A stretch of 64,000 nucleotides of DNA from Acidobacteriota bacterium (GCA_019239425.1 JAFAZX010000012.1:62001-126000); one strand, 5' to 3'; numbered from the stretch's first letter, positions 20,236-29,071 are shown. Notes: generated from the sequence alone by a model not told the origin. Translations and numbers: made by a program.

Positions 20236-20338
20236 GGAAGACGGGGGACGGGGAGAAGGGGCGACGGGGGGACAGGGAGACGTTCGTTCACGCAGTTTCT
20301 TTCACCCCGTCACCCCGTCGCCCCTTCTCCCCATCTTC
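20236..20338. repeat. Octamer-word hairpin 7 (GGGGAGAA/GGGGCGAC type)
   Basis: The core arms 20250-20269 and 20313-20332 pair perfectly over 20 bp, and similar 8-nt words extend both sides (20236-20279 and 20302-20338). The right arm is translated as the last ~16 residues of the upstream lipid kinase. Purine-rich on the plus strand. Confidence 0.85.
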
Positions 20339-21235
20339 AACAGGAACTATCACCTTCAAAGCGCCGGGGCGGATGCGGTAGTGGAGCGGCGTCGAGAGGA
20401 CGAGCACTTCGCCGTCGGTGGCGACGGGGATGCGCCGGGGGCGGCGCGTCTCGACCCAGATTTCGCGGGCGCAGAGCGCGTCGAAGTCGTGCGCCTCGCG
20501 CAGCCGCCCGAGGAGCGCGCTCAGCGCGAGCCGCAGCAGGCCGAGTCGCCCCGTGCGGTGCGCGACGTAGAGGCTCAGCCGCCCCGCGTCGAGGCACGTG
20601 CGCGCGCCGAGTTGCAGGTTCTCCACCCGGTACTCGTTGTTGCCGACGAAGACGAAGGGCGTCTTGCGCGCGATCTCTTTGCCGTCCGCTTCGAGCCGCA
20701 CGCTCATGAAGGGGTAGCGCCGCAGCACGGCCAAAGAGGCGCGCAGGAACGCAGACCACTTGCCGCTCCCCTCGCGCTCCTGCAACTTCTCGCGCCTGCG
20801 CACGATGCGCGGGTAGAGCCCGAGGTTCGAGTTGTTGACGAAGACGTGCCCGTTGACCTCGCCCACGTCCACGGGCACCGCCTCCCCCTCGCAGACGTTG
20901 CGCGCCGCCTCCGCGAGCGTGAGCGGGATGCGCAGGTCTTTCGCGAAGTGGTTGAGCGTCCCCAGGGGCAGCACGCCGAGCGGCATGTTCGTGCCCGCGA
21001 GCGCGCCCGCGACCGCCCCGACCGTGCCGTCGCCCCCGCCCGCGACGACCGCCCGCGCCCCGTCCGCGAGGGCCCTTTGCACGAACTCCTTCACGTCAAC
21101 GCCTGCGCGGGCCACAGAGACGTGCGCGCCCACGCCGCACGCTTTGAAAGCCTCCTCGACGGCGCGCGCCCTCTCGTCGTCTTCCGAGCCGCCGCCGGCC
21201 GCGGCGTTGATGATGACCTCGACGCCCTCAGACAT
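20288..21235 (-). CDS. Diacylglycerol/lipid kinase family protein (YegS/DgkB-like)
   Basis: A 315-residue lipid kinase with the DAGK catalytic motif VVAGGGDGTVGAVAGAL and LPLGTLNHFAKDL. The N-terminus is VEVIINAAAGGGS, and the C-terminal beta-sandwich includes VFVNNSNLGLYPRIVRRR and FVFVGNNEYRVENLQLG. It phosphorylates a lipid such as diacylglycerol at the inner membrane face. The final residues (EDGEKGRRGDGVKETA) are encoded by the right arm of repeat hairpin 7, so the natural C-terminus near VIVPVE appears to have been extended by the repeat. Confidence 0.9.
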   Translation of the reverse strand: MSEGVEVIINAAAGGGSEDDERARAVEEAFKACGVGAHVSVARAGVDVKEFVQRALADGARAVVAGGGDGTVGAVAGALAGTNMPLGVLPLGTLNHFAKDLRIPLTLAEAARNVCEGEAVPVDVGEVNGHVFVNNSNLGLYPRIVRRREKLQEREGSGKWSAFLRASLAVLRRYPFMSVRLEADGKEIARKTPFVFVGNNEYRVENLQLGARTCLDAGRLSLYVAHRTGRLGLLRLALSALLGRLREAHDFDALCAREIWVETRRPRRIPVATDGEVLVLSTPLHYRIRPGALKVIVPVEDGEKGRRGDGVKETA

Positions 21236-21241
21236 CCCGAT

Positions 21242-21331
21242 AAAAAAGTAGGCAGTAGGCAGATGGCAGTAGGCAGTTGAAGAAGATTTGTCTTAACTGC
21301 CTACTGCCATCTGCCTACTGCCTACTTTTTT
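21242..21331. repeat. Heptamer-word hairpin 8 (GGCAGTA type)
   Basis: Perfect 37-bp inverted repeat, arms 21242-21278 and 21295-21331, with a 16-nt loop (GAAGAAGATTTGTCTT). Words are GGCAGTA with one GGCAGAT unit, identical in order to hairpin 3 over about 31 nt. Terminal A6/T6 runs could let it act as a terminator in both directions. Confidence 0.97.
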
Positions 21332-22253
21332 AAGAAGCGCCGTAGCCTTCCGTTCCGCCCGCGGCCGCGCGCGCGCTGGTGCCGGCCGTGTCTGTCGTGC
21401 CGGTCGAACCGGCCGAGGCCGCCGGGCCGCCGCCCGCGGCGGGCGCGGAAGAGGCCGCCTGCTGGCGCGGCGCGCTCGCCTGCTGCGTGCCGCCCTGGCC
21501 CGAGAGGTCGAGGCCGATGAGCCCCTTGAGCTTGTTGAGCAGCGCGGGGACGACGACGTTGCGCGCCGTCTTCGAAAGCTCTTCGAGCGCGCGGTCGCCG
21601 AGCGTGGAGAGTTCCTCCTGGAGGCGGTCGTAAGCCTTCGTCTCCTTGAAGCGTTCGATCAGGCCCGGCCCCTTCGGCTCCTCCTCCTCCTCCTCGGCCG
21701 CCGGTGCGGAAGAGGCGTAAGAGGCGAGCGCCTGCGGCTGCGGCGCGGTCGGCGCCTGGTAGCCGCTGCTGTAGGACGGCCGCGTCTCCGGCCCCACGTC
21801 CTCGCCCTCGGCCGAGCTGCGCCGGGAGGCGCCCGCCGCCGCGCGCCCGAGCACGGGCTGTGCGGCGTAGGCGCGCTTGGCGCCGAGGCCGCTGTCGAAA
21901 CCCTGCTCGATGCGGTCGAAGGCGCCGTCCTCTTCGTACTCCTCTTCGCCGCCGCCGCCCTTGAAGGCGCCCATCACCGTGTAGCCGACGAAGGTGCCGA
22001 CGGCAAAGGCCGTCAGGGTGAAGGGGAGCGTGTGCCGCCGGTACTGCTCGCGCCAGTCGAGCGTGTCGCTGATGTTCTCTTTCACCTGCTGGTACTGTGT
22101 CACCACCGTGTCCTTAATCTCCGTGACGGTCTGGGAAATGGATTCGCGCGCCTCCTCCATGCGGCGCTGAAGTGCCGCCTTGGTCTGGTCAACGTCGTCG
22201 TCGTTGGCTGAGTCGTTCGCGCGCGTCAAGCCTACATTTCTTTCTTCAGCCAT
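21330..22253 (-). CDS. Membrane-anchored, partly disordered protein (DUF3618/YqjK-like)
   Basis: A 307-residue protein. An N-terminal coiled coil (ARESISQTVTEIKDTVVTQY) leads to one transmembrane segment (FTLTAFAVGTFVGYTVMGAF), then an acidic and Ala/Ser/Gly/Gln-rich tail. A helical segment (about 205-250) and a low-complexity C-terminus follow. It overlaps the upstream holin-like gene by 22 nt. This gene, the YqjE-like gene and the YqjD-like gene together resemble the E. coli yqjD-yqjE-yqjK cluster of inner-membrane stress proteins. Assignment is by context and topology. Confidence 0.7.
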   Translation of the reverse strand: MAEERNVGLTRANDSANDDDVDQTKAALQRRMEEARESISQTVTEIKDTVVTQYQQVKENISDTLDWREQYRRHTLPFTLTAFAVGTFVGYTVMGAFKGGGGEEEYEEDGAFDRIEQGFDSGLGAKRAYAAQPVLGRAAAGASRRSSAEGEDVGPETRPSYSSGYQAPTAPQPQALASYASSAPAAEEEEEEPKGPGLIERFKETKAYDRLQEELSTLGDRALEELSKTARNVVVPALLNKLKGLIGLDLSGQGGTQQASAPRQQAASSAPAAGGGPAASAGSTGTTDTAGTSARAAAGGTEGYGAS

Positions 22254-22696
22254 TGCTTGTCCTTTCTGATCTCTTCGAGGGTCGTCGTCGGGACGGGGTT
22301 GTAGGCGGCCAGCTTGTTCTTCATCACGAGGACGATGACGCCGCCGATGACGACGTAGAGGACGCCCGTGATGAGGAAGCCGAGGCCGTAGCTCGTCGGC
22401 GTGAACCTCTGCGCCGCGCCCGCGTCGTTGGCGAAGAAGTTCGAGATGAAGAACGCGACCGCGACGTTGACGAGCGCGAACCCGATGAGCGCCACCATCG
22501 CCCCGACGGCCGTGAAGGCCCCGTTGCGCGCGTAGAAGGAGGCGTCCTCCTTCAACTCAACCTTGACCAGGCTGAGCTTTGTATCGACGAGGCGCATCAC
22601 GTCGTCGCCCAGCTTGCCGAACAGCGTCGGCAGATTCTCCAACTCCGCGCCCGTCGGCGCGGCCAAGTCCACCCGCCTTCTCTCAACTTCGGCCAT
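22232..22696 (-). CDS. Phage-holin-family / YqjE-like membrane protein (DUF1469)
   Basis: A 154-residue protein. An amphipathic N-terminus (LPTLFGKLGDDVMRLVDTKL, then VKVELKED) precedes two transmembrane helices (FTAVGAMVALIGFALVNVAV and LGFLITGVLYVVIGGVIVLV). A basic tail ends KDKQWLKKEM. This is the layout of DUF1469/YqjE proteins, named holin-like but not of phage origin. It is flanked by DUF883-like and DUF3618-like genes. Confidence 0.82.
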   Translation of the reverse strand: MAEVERRRVDLAAPTGAELENLPTLFGKLGDDVMRLVDTKLSLVKVELKEDASFYARNGAFTAVGAMVALIGFALVNVAVAFFISNFFANDAGAAQRFTPTSYGLGFLITGVLYVVIGGVIVLVMKNKLAAYNPVPTTTLEEIRKDKQWLKKEM

Positions 22697-22712
22697 CGCT
22701 ACCTCCCCGATA

Positions 22713-22816
22713 GTTCAAAGTTCAAAGTTAAAAGTTCAAAGTAGAGTGCGTTCACGGGTTCAAGGTTCAAAGCCGGGCGCCCGGCTTTGAACCTTGAACT
22801 TTTGAACTTTGAACTT
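22713..22816. repeat. Heptamer-word hairpin 9 (GTTCAAA type) with perfect 42-nt palindrome
   Basis: The inner palindrome 22758-22799 is perfect, 21 nt per side with no loop, centred on GCCGGGCGCCCGGC. Outside it, arrays of GTTCAAA (left from 22713) and TTTGAAC (right to 22816) continue with partial pairing. It lies between the YqjD-like and YqjE-like genes. Confidence 0.93.
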
Positions 22817-22821
22817 ACGAC

Positions 22822-23274
22822 TTAACGGCGCCCGCCGCGGACGAGGAGGCCGATGACGAAGCCGGCGGCGGCGGCCACGAGCAGCGCCTGCCCCGGGTTC
22901 TGCCGCGCGTAGTCCTTCGCCTGGTTGGCGTACTCGGCGTAATCGACGTTGCGGAGGTCTTGCAGCTTGTCGCCGACGACCGAGGCCTTGTCGCTGATGT
23001 AGTCCTTGGCCTGCGAGGCCGCGTCGGCCACGGTCTGGCCGTACTGCTTCGCGCGGTCGGCGATGCCGCCCGCGGGGGCCGTCGCCGCTCCGGTCGCCGC
23101 GCCGCCGCCGGTCGTGCTCAGACCGCCGCCCGCGCTGCTGCCCGTGCCGGCGCCGTAGCTGCTGCCGCCGCCCGTGCCCGTCCCGGCGCTGCTGCCGGTG
23201 CCCGCGCCGGTGCCGCCGGTGTTGCTCGTCCCGCCGCCGAAGTCGTTCTCGTTACCAGGTCTGTTCTGTGACAT
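22822..23274 (-). CDS. YqjD-like DUF883 membrane protein
   Basis: A 150-residue protein. An N-terminal Gly/Thr/Ser-rich low-complexity half (about 1-65) precedes an amphipathic helix (AKQYGQTVADAASQAKDYIS and on). The DUF883-type C-terminus has NPGQALLVAAAAGFVIGLLV followed by RGGRR. E. coli YqjD and ElaB of this family anchor in the inner membrane by this tail and bind stationary-phase ribosomes. It is the first gene of a three-gene cluster with YqjE-like and DUF3618-like genes. Confidence 0.85.
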   Translation of the reverse strand: MSQNRPGNENDFGGGTSNTGGTGAGTGSSAGTGTGGGSSYGAGTGSSAGGGLSTTGGGAATGAATAPAGGIADRAKQYGQTVADAASQAKDYISDKASVVGDKLQDLRNVDYAEYANQAKDYARQNPGQALLVAAAAGFVIGLLVRGGRR

Positions 23275-23563
23275 TGTTTTCTCTCCTCACACAATGGTGC
23301 TTAAAGTCCGTCGCCCAGATGAAAGCGCGCGAGAGTCCGCTTTCGAAAAAAGCATTTCCCGCCGTCCGGGTGCAAACGTCGTGCCGACTGCGCCCGACCG
23401 GCTCCTGCGAGGGAAAGACGGCGGAAACGGCTCGGCCGCCCCGCGTCTTAAGAGTTCGGTTTTGTTGTGAAAATGTACGCGAAGAGAGTAGCACAAGGCT
23501 TAGAACAATACATCACGAAAACTTTACCGTCCTGTCCCCTTGACGCCGCGGGGAAAAACATGT

Positions 23564-23579
23564 AAGTAAGTACTTACTT
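23564..23579. promoter_or_regulatory. Candidate TetR operator (16-bp perfect palindrome)
   Basis: AAGTAAGTACTTACTT is a perfect palindrome 30 nt upstream of the TetR gene that heads the efflux operon. Its position and symmetry fit an autoregulatory TetR operator. The rest of the 334-nt intergenic gap (23275-23608) shows no other feature I can support. Confidence 0.7.
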
Positions 23580-23608
23580 TTAGAGCCGTCGAGCATCCAA
23601 ATCAACGC

Positions 23609-24421
23609 ATGACCAGACACGTCGAAAACGACACGACCGCCGCCCCGCCCCAGCCGGCCCCTCCGGCCGGGCGCATGTGCGCCGACGACCGCCGCCGGCA
23701 GATCGCCGAGGTCGCGATGCGCCTCTTCTCGGAGCGTGGCTTCCGCGGCACCACCACCAAGGAGATCGCGCAGGCCGCGGGCGTCTCCGAGGCGATCATC
23801 TTCCGCCACTTCGCCACGAAGGAGGAGCTTTACACGGCCATCATCGACTACAAGGGCTGCGGCGGCGAGGCCGCGAGCCCCGTCGCCGGCCGCCCCGAGC
23901 AGCCCCCCTTCATCGACGAGCTGCGCGGCCTCGTCGCCGACGCGATGGAGGCGGCCGACGACCTCGCCGTCTTCCGGACGGTCGCGCAACACATGCTCGA
24001 ACACCACGAGGAAGACACCGAGTTCCTGCGGCTGCTGATGTACATCGCGCTCGAAAAACACTCGCTCGGGCAGGTCTTCTGGGACAAGAACGTGCGCGTG
24101 CTTTATGAATTCCTCGGCGGCTACGTCCGCCGCCGCCAGCGCGAGGGCGCCTTCCGCGACGTTGACCCGTACGCGGCCGTGCGCGTCTTCCTCGGCTCGG
24201 TCATCCACCACTCGCTCGTCAACCTGCTCTGGGACAGAGACCCCGCGCGCCGCATCTTCCGCGTGACGAACGAGGAGGCCGCGCGCCAGTTCGCGGACGT
24301 GCTCCTGCGCGGCATCGCCGCCAAAGACGCCGTGGGCGCCGGGGCGACGAAGCGGCCCGCGCGCAACCGCGAAGGCGGCGCCGACGTTAAGAACAACAGG
24401 GATAAGAACAAGAAGAGATGA
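23609..24421 (+). CDS. TetR/AcrR-family transcriptional regulator
   Basis: A 270-residue repressor. The N-terminal HTH is typical: RRRQIAEVAMRLFSERGFRG, then TTTKEIAQAAGVSEAIIFRH and FATKEELY. A helical ligand domain follows (about 90-230), with a His-rich HMLEHHEEDTEF turn and a long basic C-terminal tail. It leads an operon with an adaptor, an RND pump and an outer-membrane channel, and its stop overlaps the adaptor start (ATGA). It is expected to repress the operon through the palindrome at 23564-23579 and be released by an efflux substrate. Confidence 0.93.
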   Translation: MTRHVENDTTAAPPQPAPPAGRMCADDRRRQIAEVAMRLFSERGFRGTTTKEIAQAAGVSEAIIFRHFATKEELYTAIIDYKGCGGEAASPVAGRPEQPPFIDELRGLVADAMEAADDLAVFRTVAQHMLEHHEEDTEFLRLLMYIALEKHSLGQVFWDKNVRVLYEFLGGYVRRRQREGAFRDVDPYAAVRVFLGSVIHHSLVNLLWDRDPARRIFRVTNEEAARQFADVLLRGIAAKDAVGAGATKRPARNREGGADVKNNRDKNKKR

Positions 24422-25689
24422 ACGCAATGATCTCCCGCAACCTACTTAAGACGACGGCCGCGCTCGCCCTCGTCGCGGCGCTGGGTTTGACGGCCGCCTC
24501 GTGCGGCGGCTCGCGCGCGCAAGCGAACAAGAAGCAGGAGCCGGCGGCGCCGGCCGCGCCCGCGGCCGTGGACGTGACGACTGCGCCGGCCATCCAACGC
24601 GACCTCCCGCGCTTCGTCGAGGCGACGGGCAGCTTCGCCGCGGACGAGCAGACGGACGTGGCCCCGATTGTCGGCGGCCGCGTCGTCTCGGTCGGCGTTG
24701 ACCTCGGCACCTACGTGCAGAAGGGGCAGGTCATCGCGCAGCTCGACTCGGGCGACGCGCGCCTCCGCTTAGATCAGGCGCAGGCCGCGCTCGCGCAGGC
24801 CAACTCCTCGGTCACGCAGGCCGAGGCGCGCATCGGGCTCGCGCCCGGGCAGCGGTTCGACCCGACGAAGGTCGCCGAGGTCGGCGCGGCGAAGGTCGCC
24901 TACGACCTCGCCGAGAAGAACATGAAGCGGTTCGAGCAGTTGCTTGAGTCGGGCGACATCTCGCGCTCGGCCTACGACCAGCAGCGCGCGCAGCGCGACC
25001 AGCTGCGCGAGCAGTATCAGGCGGCGCTCACGCAGGCCAACCAGTCCTACGCCGCCGTGCAGACGGCGCGCGCCGCCGCGCAGGCCGCGCAGGTGCAAGT
25101 CCAGCAGGCGCAGAAGGGCATCCGCGACGTGACCATCTACGCGCCCATCAGCGGCTACGTCACCGAGCGCGCGGCCGACGTGGGCGAGTTCGTCTCGACC
25201 AGCTCGAAGGTCGCGACCGTGGCGCGCACGAACCCTTTACGCGTCCGCATCGACATCCCCGAGCAGGCCATCGCGACCGTCCGGCCCGGCCAGAGCGTCT
25301 CGGTCTCGGTGAGCACCTACCCCGACCGCAGCTTCGCGGGGCGCGTCGCACGCGTCTCGCCGAGCGTGTCGTCCACGTCGCGCACGCTCACCGTCGAGGC
25401 CGAGGTCGAGAACGGCGAGAACCTGCTCAAGCCCGGGCAGTTCGCCACCATCCGCGTGCTCCTGCCGCAGTCCGACCCGGCGGTGCTCGTCCCCGCCCGC
25501 GCCGTGCGCACCGACGGGACGACCGCGCGCGTCTACGTCATCCAGGACGGCGTCGCGCGCGAGCGCCTCGTCGCCACCGGCCGGCAGGACGGCGACCTGA
25601 TGGAGATCAAGGGCAACGTCTCGGCGGGCGACATCGTCGCCACCTCGAACGTCGAACAGCTCGCCGACGGCACGCCCGTCAGGCAGTGA
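24418..25689 (+). CDS. RND efflux periplasmic adaptor (membrane fusion protein)
   Basis: A 423-residue lipoprotein adaptor that links the RND pump to the outer-membrane channel. The lipobox is AASCGGS (Cys near residue 29). Lipoyl half-motifs (VGVDLGTYVQKGQVIAQLDS and IYAPISGYVTERAADVGEFV) flank a Gln/Ala-rich coiled-coil hairpin of about 130 residues. The beta-barrel domain has LRVRIDIPEQAIATVRPGQS. The ATGA overlap with the TetR gene indicates coupled translation. Another Met occurs at 24427. Confidence 0.95.
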   Translation: MNAMISRNLLKTTAALALVAALGLTAASCGGSRAQANKKQEPAAPAAPAAVDVTTAPAIQRDLPRFVEATGSFAADEQTDVAPIVGGRVVSVGVDLGTYVQKGQVIAQLDSGDARLRLDQAQAALAQANSSVTQAEARIGLAPGQRFDPTKVAEVGAAKVAYDLAEKNMKRFEQLLESGDISRSAYDQQRAQRDQLREQYQAALTQANQSYAAVQTARAAAQAAQVQVQQAQKGIRDVTIYAPISGYVTERAADVGEFVSTSSKVATVARTNPLRVRIDIPEQAIATVRPGQSVSVSVSTYPDRSFAGRVARVSPSVSSTSRTLTVEAEVENGENLLKPGQFATIRVLLPQSDPAVLVPARAVRTDGTTARVYVIQDGVARERLVATGRQDGDLMEIKGNVSAGDIVATSNVEQLADGTPVRQ

Positions 25690-25717
25690 GCGGACAGATT
25701 CATAGGACAAGGCTGTC

Positions 25718-28700
25718 ATGCAGAAACTAGCCGAAATTTGTGTCCGCCGCCCCGTCTTCGCGACGATGTTGATTCTGTCGCTGACGGTGGTGGGCTTCTT
25801 CTCGTTCTCGACGCTCGGCGTTGACCTCTTCCCGAAGATCGACCTGCCGACCATCACCGTGACGGTCGTCAACCCGGGCGCGAGCCCGCGCGAGATCGAG
25901 ACGGAGGTGACCGACAAGGTCGAGGCCGCCGTCAACACCATCAGCGGCATCGACGAGCTGCGCTCGACCTCGGTCGAGGGCGTCTCGCAGGTCTTCATCA
26001 CGTTCCTGCTGGAGAAGAACGCCGACGTGGCCGCGCAGGAGGTGCGCGACAAGGTCGGGCTCATCCGCGGCGACCTGCCCGAGACGGCCGAAGACCCCAT
26101 CGTCCAGAAGCTCGACACCGACGCCGCGCCCGTCCTGCGCATCGCGGTCTCCGCCAGCAAGTCTTTGCGCGAAGTCACGGACATCGCCGACAAGGACATC
26201 AAGAAGCGGATCGAGAGCCTCAACGGCGTCGGCAACGTCGAGATCGTCGGCGGCGCCACGCGCGAGATACACGTCTGGGTTGACCCGGACAAGATGCGCG
26301 CCTACAACATCACCGTCCCCGAGGTGGTCGCGGCCGTCCGCGCGCAGAACCTCGAAGTGCCCGGCGGGCGCGTGGACGAGGGCGCGCGCGAGTTGACCGT
26401 CCGCACGATGGGGCGCATCACGAACCCGGCGGACTTCAACAACATCGCCGTCTCGACGCGCGGCAGCTACGCCGTGAAGATTTCCGACATCGGCTACACG
26501 GCCGACGAGTCGGAGGAGCAGCGCACGAGCGCGCGCCTCAACGGCCAGCCGGCCGTGACGCTCATCGTCTCGAAGCAGTCGGGGCAGAACACCGTGCAGG
26601 TCTCGGACGCGGTCAAGGAGCGTCTGAAGGAGCTGGAGCCGGGGCTTCAGAAGAAGGGCGTGCGGACGCAGATCGTCGGCGACCAGTCGGTCTTCATTAA
26701 GGCCGCGGTCGAGGCCATCGAGACGCACCTGATCGAAGGCGGCCTGCTCGCCGCGCTCGTCGTCTTCCTCTTCCTCTGGAATTTCCGCTCGACGCTCATC
26801 GCGGCCATCGCCATCCCGACCTCGATCATCGCCACCTTCGGCCTGATGGCGGCGATGGGCTACACCCTGAACCAGATCACGATGCTCGCGCTCACGCTGA
26901 TGGTCGGCATCGTGATTGACGACGCCATCGTCGTCCTTGAGAACATCTTCCGCTTCGTCGAGGAGAAGGGCTACGGCGCGTTCCAGGCGGCGATTGAGGG
27001 CACGCGCGAGATTGGTCTCGCGGTCATGGCGACGACCTTGAGCTTGCTCGCCGTCTTCGTGCCGGTCGGCTTCATGGGCGGCATCGTCGGCCGCTTCATG
27101 TCTTCGTTCGGGTTCACGTCGTCGTTCGCCATCGCGGTCAGCTTGCTCGTCTCTTTCACGCTGACGCCGATGCTCGCGGCGCGCCTCATCAAGCGCGAGG
27201 CGCCGGCCGAGGGGCCGGGCACGGGCGTCCCGCCGTCGGAGGGCGACGCCCCCGCGGGGCTGGCCGACGAGTCGAAGGTCGTGGCGGGCGAGCCCGGCGC
27301 GCTGGCCTCCGCGTACGAGACGGCCGGGCAGGAGGCGACGGACGCCCCCCCTTCGGAAGAGGCCGCGCGGGCGCACGCCGCACACGAGCTGCACGCGCCG
27401 CACTCCTCGAAGGAGTCGCGCTGGTACAGGCCGATTGACCGCACCTACACGGCCCTGCTGCGCTTCTCGATGGCGCACCGCTGGGTGATTATCGTGGCGT
27501 GCGTGCTCGTCATCTTCAGCATCGTCCCGCTCTTCAAGTTCGTCGGCAAGAACTTCCTGCCCGTGGACGACCAGTCGCAGTTCGAGGTCAGCGTGCGCGC
27601 GCCCGAGGGCTCGACGCTCGCCGCCACCTCCGCGCTCGTCGAGAAGATCGCGGCCGACATCCGCAAGCTCCCCGGCGTCACCGACACGCTCGTCACCATC
27701 GGCGGCGGGCAGCAGGGGATCGTCAACTCGGCCTCCATCTACGTCAAGCTCGTTGACATCAAGGATCGCAAGGAGACGCAGAACGACCTGATGCTCGACG
27801 CGCGCGAACTGCTCGGGCGCTACCCGAAGGAGCTGCGCACGAGCGTCCAGCAGGTGGCGGCCATCTCGGGCGGCGGCAACCGCAACTCCGACGTGCAGTA
27901 CGTCATCGGCGGCCCCGACCTCCAGAAGCTCACCGAGTACTCGCAGCAGCTCCAGGAGAAGATCAAGACCATCCCGGACGTGGTGGACGTGGACTCGACG
28001 CTCATCGTCGGCAAGCCCGAGGTGCGCGTTAACATCGACCGCGCGCGGGCGGGCGACCTCGGCGTGAAGGTCGGCGACATCGCGCAGGTCTTGAACGTGC
28101 TCGTCGCGGGCCAGAAGGTCTCGACCTACAACGAGGGCACCGACCAGTACGACGTGACCGTCCGCGCCGTCGGCGAGTCGCGCACGAGCCCGCAGGCGCT
28201 CGAAAACCTCTTCGTGCAGTCGTCGAAGGTGGGCTGGACGAACCTTTCGAACCTCGTGCGGGCGGAGGAAGGCACCGGCCCCTCGGCCATCGACCGCCTC
28301 AACCGCCAGCGGCAGGTGACGATCCTGGCGAACGTCAAGCCGGGCGGCTCGCAGGCGGCGGTCATCGACCAGATGAACAAGTTCGTCAAGGAGCTGAACG
28401 TTGACCCCTCCTACTCGACCGGCCTCGCCGGCCGCTCGAAGGAGCTGGGGCGCGCGGGCTACTACTTCATGCTCGCCTTCGTCCTCTCGTTCATCTTCAT
28501 GTACATGATTCTGGCGGCGCAGTTCGAGTCGTTCATCCACCCGGTGACGATTCTGCTGACGCTGCCGCTCGCCATCCCGTTCGGCATCCTATCGCTTCTG
28601 TTGACGGGGCAGTCGGTGAACATCTTCTCCGGCCTGGGGCTCCTCCTGCTCTTCGGCGTGGTGAAGAAGAACGCCATCTTGCAGATCGACCACACGAACG

Positions 28701-29059
28701 AGTTGCGCTCGCACGGCATGGAGCGGCTCGAAGCCATCATCCAGGCGAACCGCGACCGCCTCCGCCCCATCCTGATGACGACCGTCGCGCTCGTCGCCGG
28801 CATGCTGCCCCTGACGCTCTCGACGGGGCCGGGCGCGGGCACGAACCGCTCCATCGGCGTGCTCGTCGTCGGCGGGCAGAGCTTGTGCCTGCTGCTGACG
28901 CTGCTCGCGGTGCCGGTCTTCTACTCGCTCTTCGACGACGTGGCGCGGAGCCGCATCCCCTCGCGCGTGTGGGCGCGCGCCGCGGCCCCCTTCGCGTGGG
29001 CGCGCCGCCGCGCCACCACCGCGACGCAGACGCTCTTCGGGATGATCGGGAGACACTAA
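25718..29059 (+). CDS. RND efflux pump inner-membrane permease (AcrB/HAE1-like)
   Basis: A 1113-residue proton-driven exporter, longer than the usual ~1040. The N-terminus (RRPVFATMLILSLTVVGFFS) and the first large periplasmic loop are typical. The TM4 proton-relay aspartates are about residues 401-402 in GIVIDDAIVVLENI. The second half begins near RFSMAHRWVIIVACVLVIFS. An unusual hydrophilic insert of about 75 residues, rich in Pro/Glu/Ala/His, lies in the central cytoplasmic region (about 492-570). The C-terminus keeps the GVVKKNAILQIDHTNELR motif. Confidence 0.97.
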   Translation: MQKLAEICVRRPVFATMLILSLTVVGFFSFSTLGVDLFPKIDLPTITVTVVNPGASPREIETEVTDKVEAAVNTISGIDELRSTSVEGVSQVFITFLLEKNADVAAQEVRDKVGLIRGDLPETAEDPIVQKLDTDAAPVLRIAVSASKSLREVTDIADKDIKKRIESLNGVGNVEIVGGATREIHVWVDPDKMRAYNITVPEVVAAVRAQNLEVPGGRVDEGARELTVRTMGRITNPADFNNIAVSTRGSYAVKISDIGYTADESEEQRTSARLNGQPAVTLIVSKQSGQNTVQVSDAVKERLKELEPGLQKKGVRTQIVGDQSVFIKAAVEAIETHLIEGGLLAALVVFLFLWNFRSTLIAAIAIPTSIIATFGLMAAMGYTLNQITMLALTLMVGIVIDDAIVVLENIFRFVEEKGYGAFQAAIEGTREIGLAVMATTLSLLAVFVPVGFMGGIVGRFMSSFGFTSSFAIAVSLLVSFTLTPMLAARLIKREAPAEGPGTGVPPSEGDAPAGLADESKVVAGEPGALASAYETAGQEATDAPPSEEAARAHAAHELHAPHSSKESRWYRPIDRTYTALLRFSMAHRWVIIVACVLVIFSIVPLFKFVGKNFLPVDDQSQFEVSVRAPEGSTLAATSALVEKIAADIRKLPGVTDTLVTIGGGQQGIVNSASIYVKLVDIKDRKETQNDLMLDARELLGRYPKELRTSVQQVAAISGGGNRNSDVQYVIGGPDLQKLTEYSQQLQEKIKTIPDVVDVDSTLIVGKPEVRVNIDRARAGDLGVKVGDIAQVLNVLVAGQKVSTYNEGTDQYDVTVRAVGESRTSPQALENLFVQSSKVGWTNLSNLVRAEEGTGPSAIDRLNRQRQVTILANVKPGGSQAAVIDQMNKFVKELNVDPSYSTGLAGRSKELGRAGYYFMLAFVLSFIFMYMILAAQFESFIHPVTILLTLPLAIPFGILSLLLTGQSVNIFSGLGLLLLFGVVKKNAILQIDHTNELRSHGMERLEAIIQANRDRLRPILMTTVALVAGMLPLTLSTGPGAGTNRSIGVLVVGGQSLCLLLTLLAVPVFYSLFDDVARSRIPSRVWARAAAPFAWARRRATTATQTLFGMIGRH

Positions 29060-29071
29060 AAGGGTCAGTCA

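Noticed and set aside
22232-22696. Prophage lysis gene because of the holin-like family
   Set aside because: No endolysin, structural or integrase genes nearby; DUF883/DUF3618-like neighbours indicate a YqjDE-type membrane cluster.
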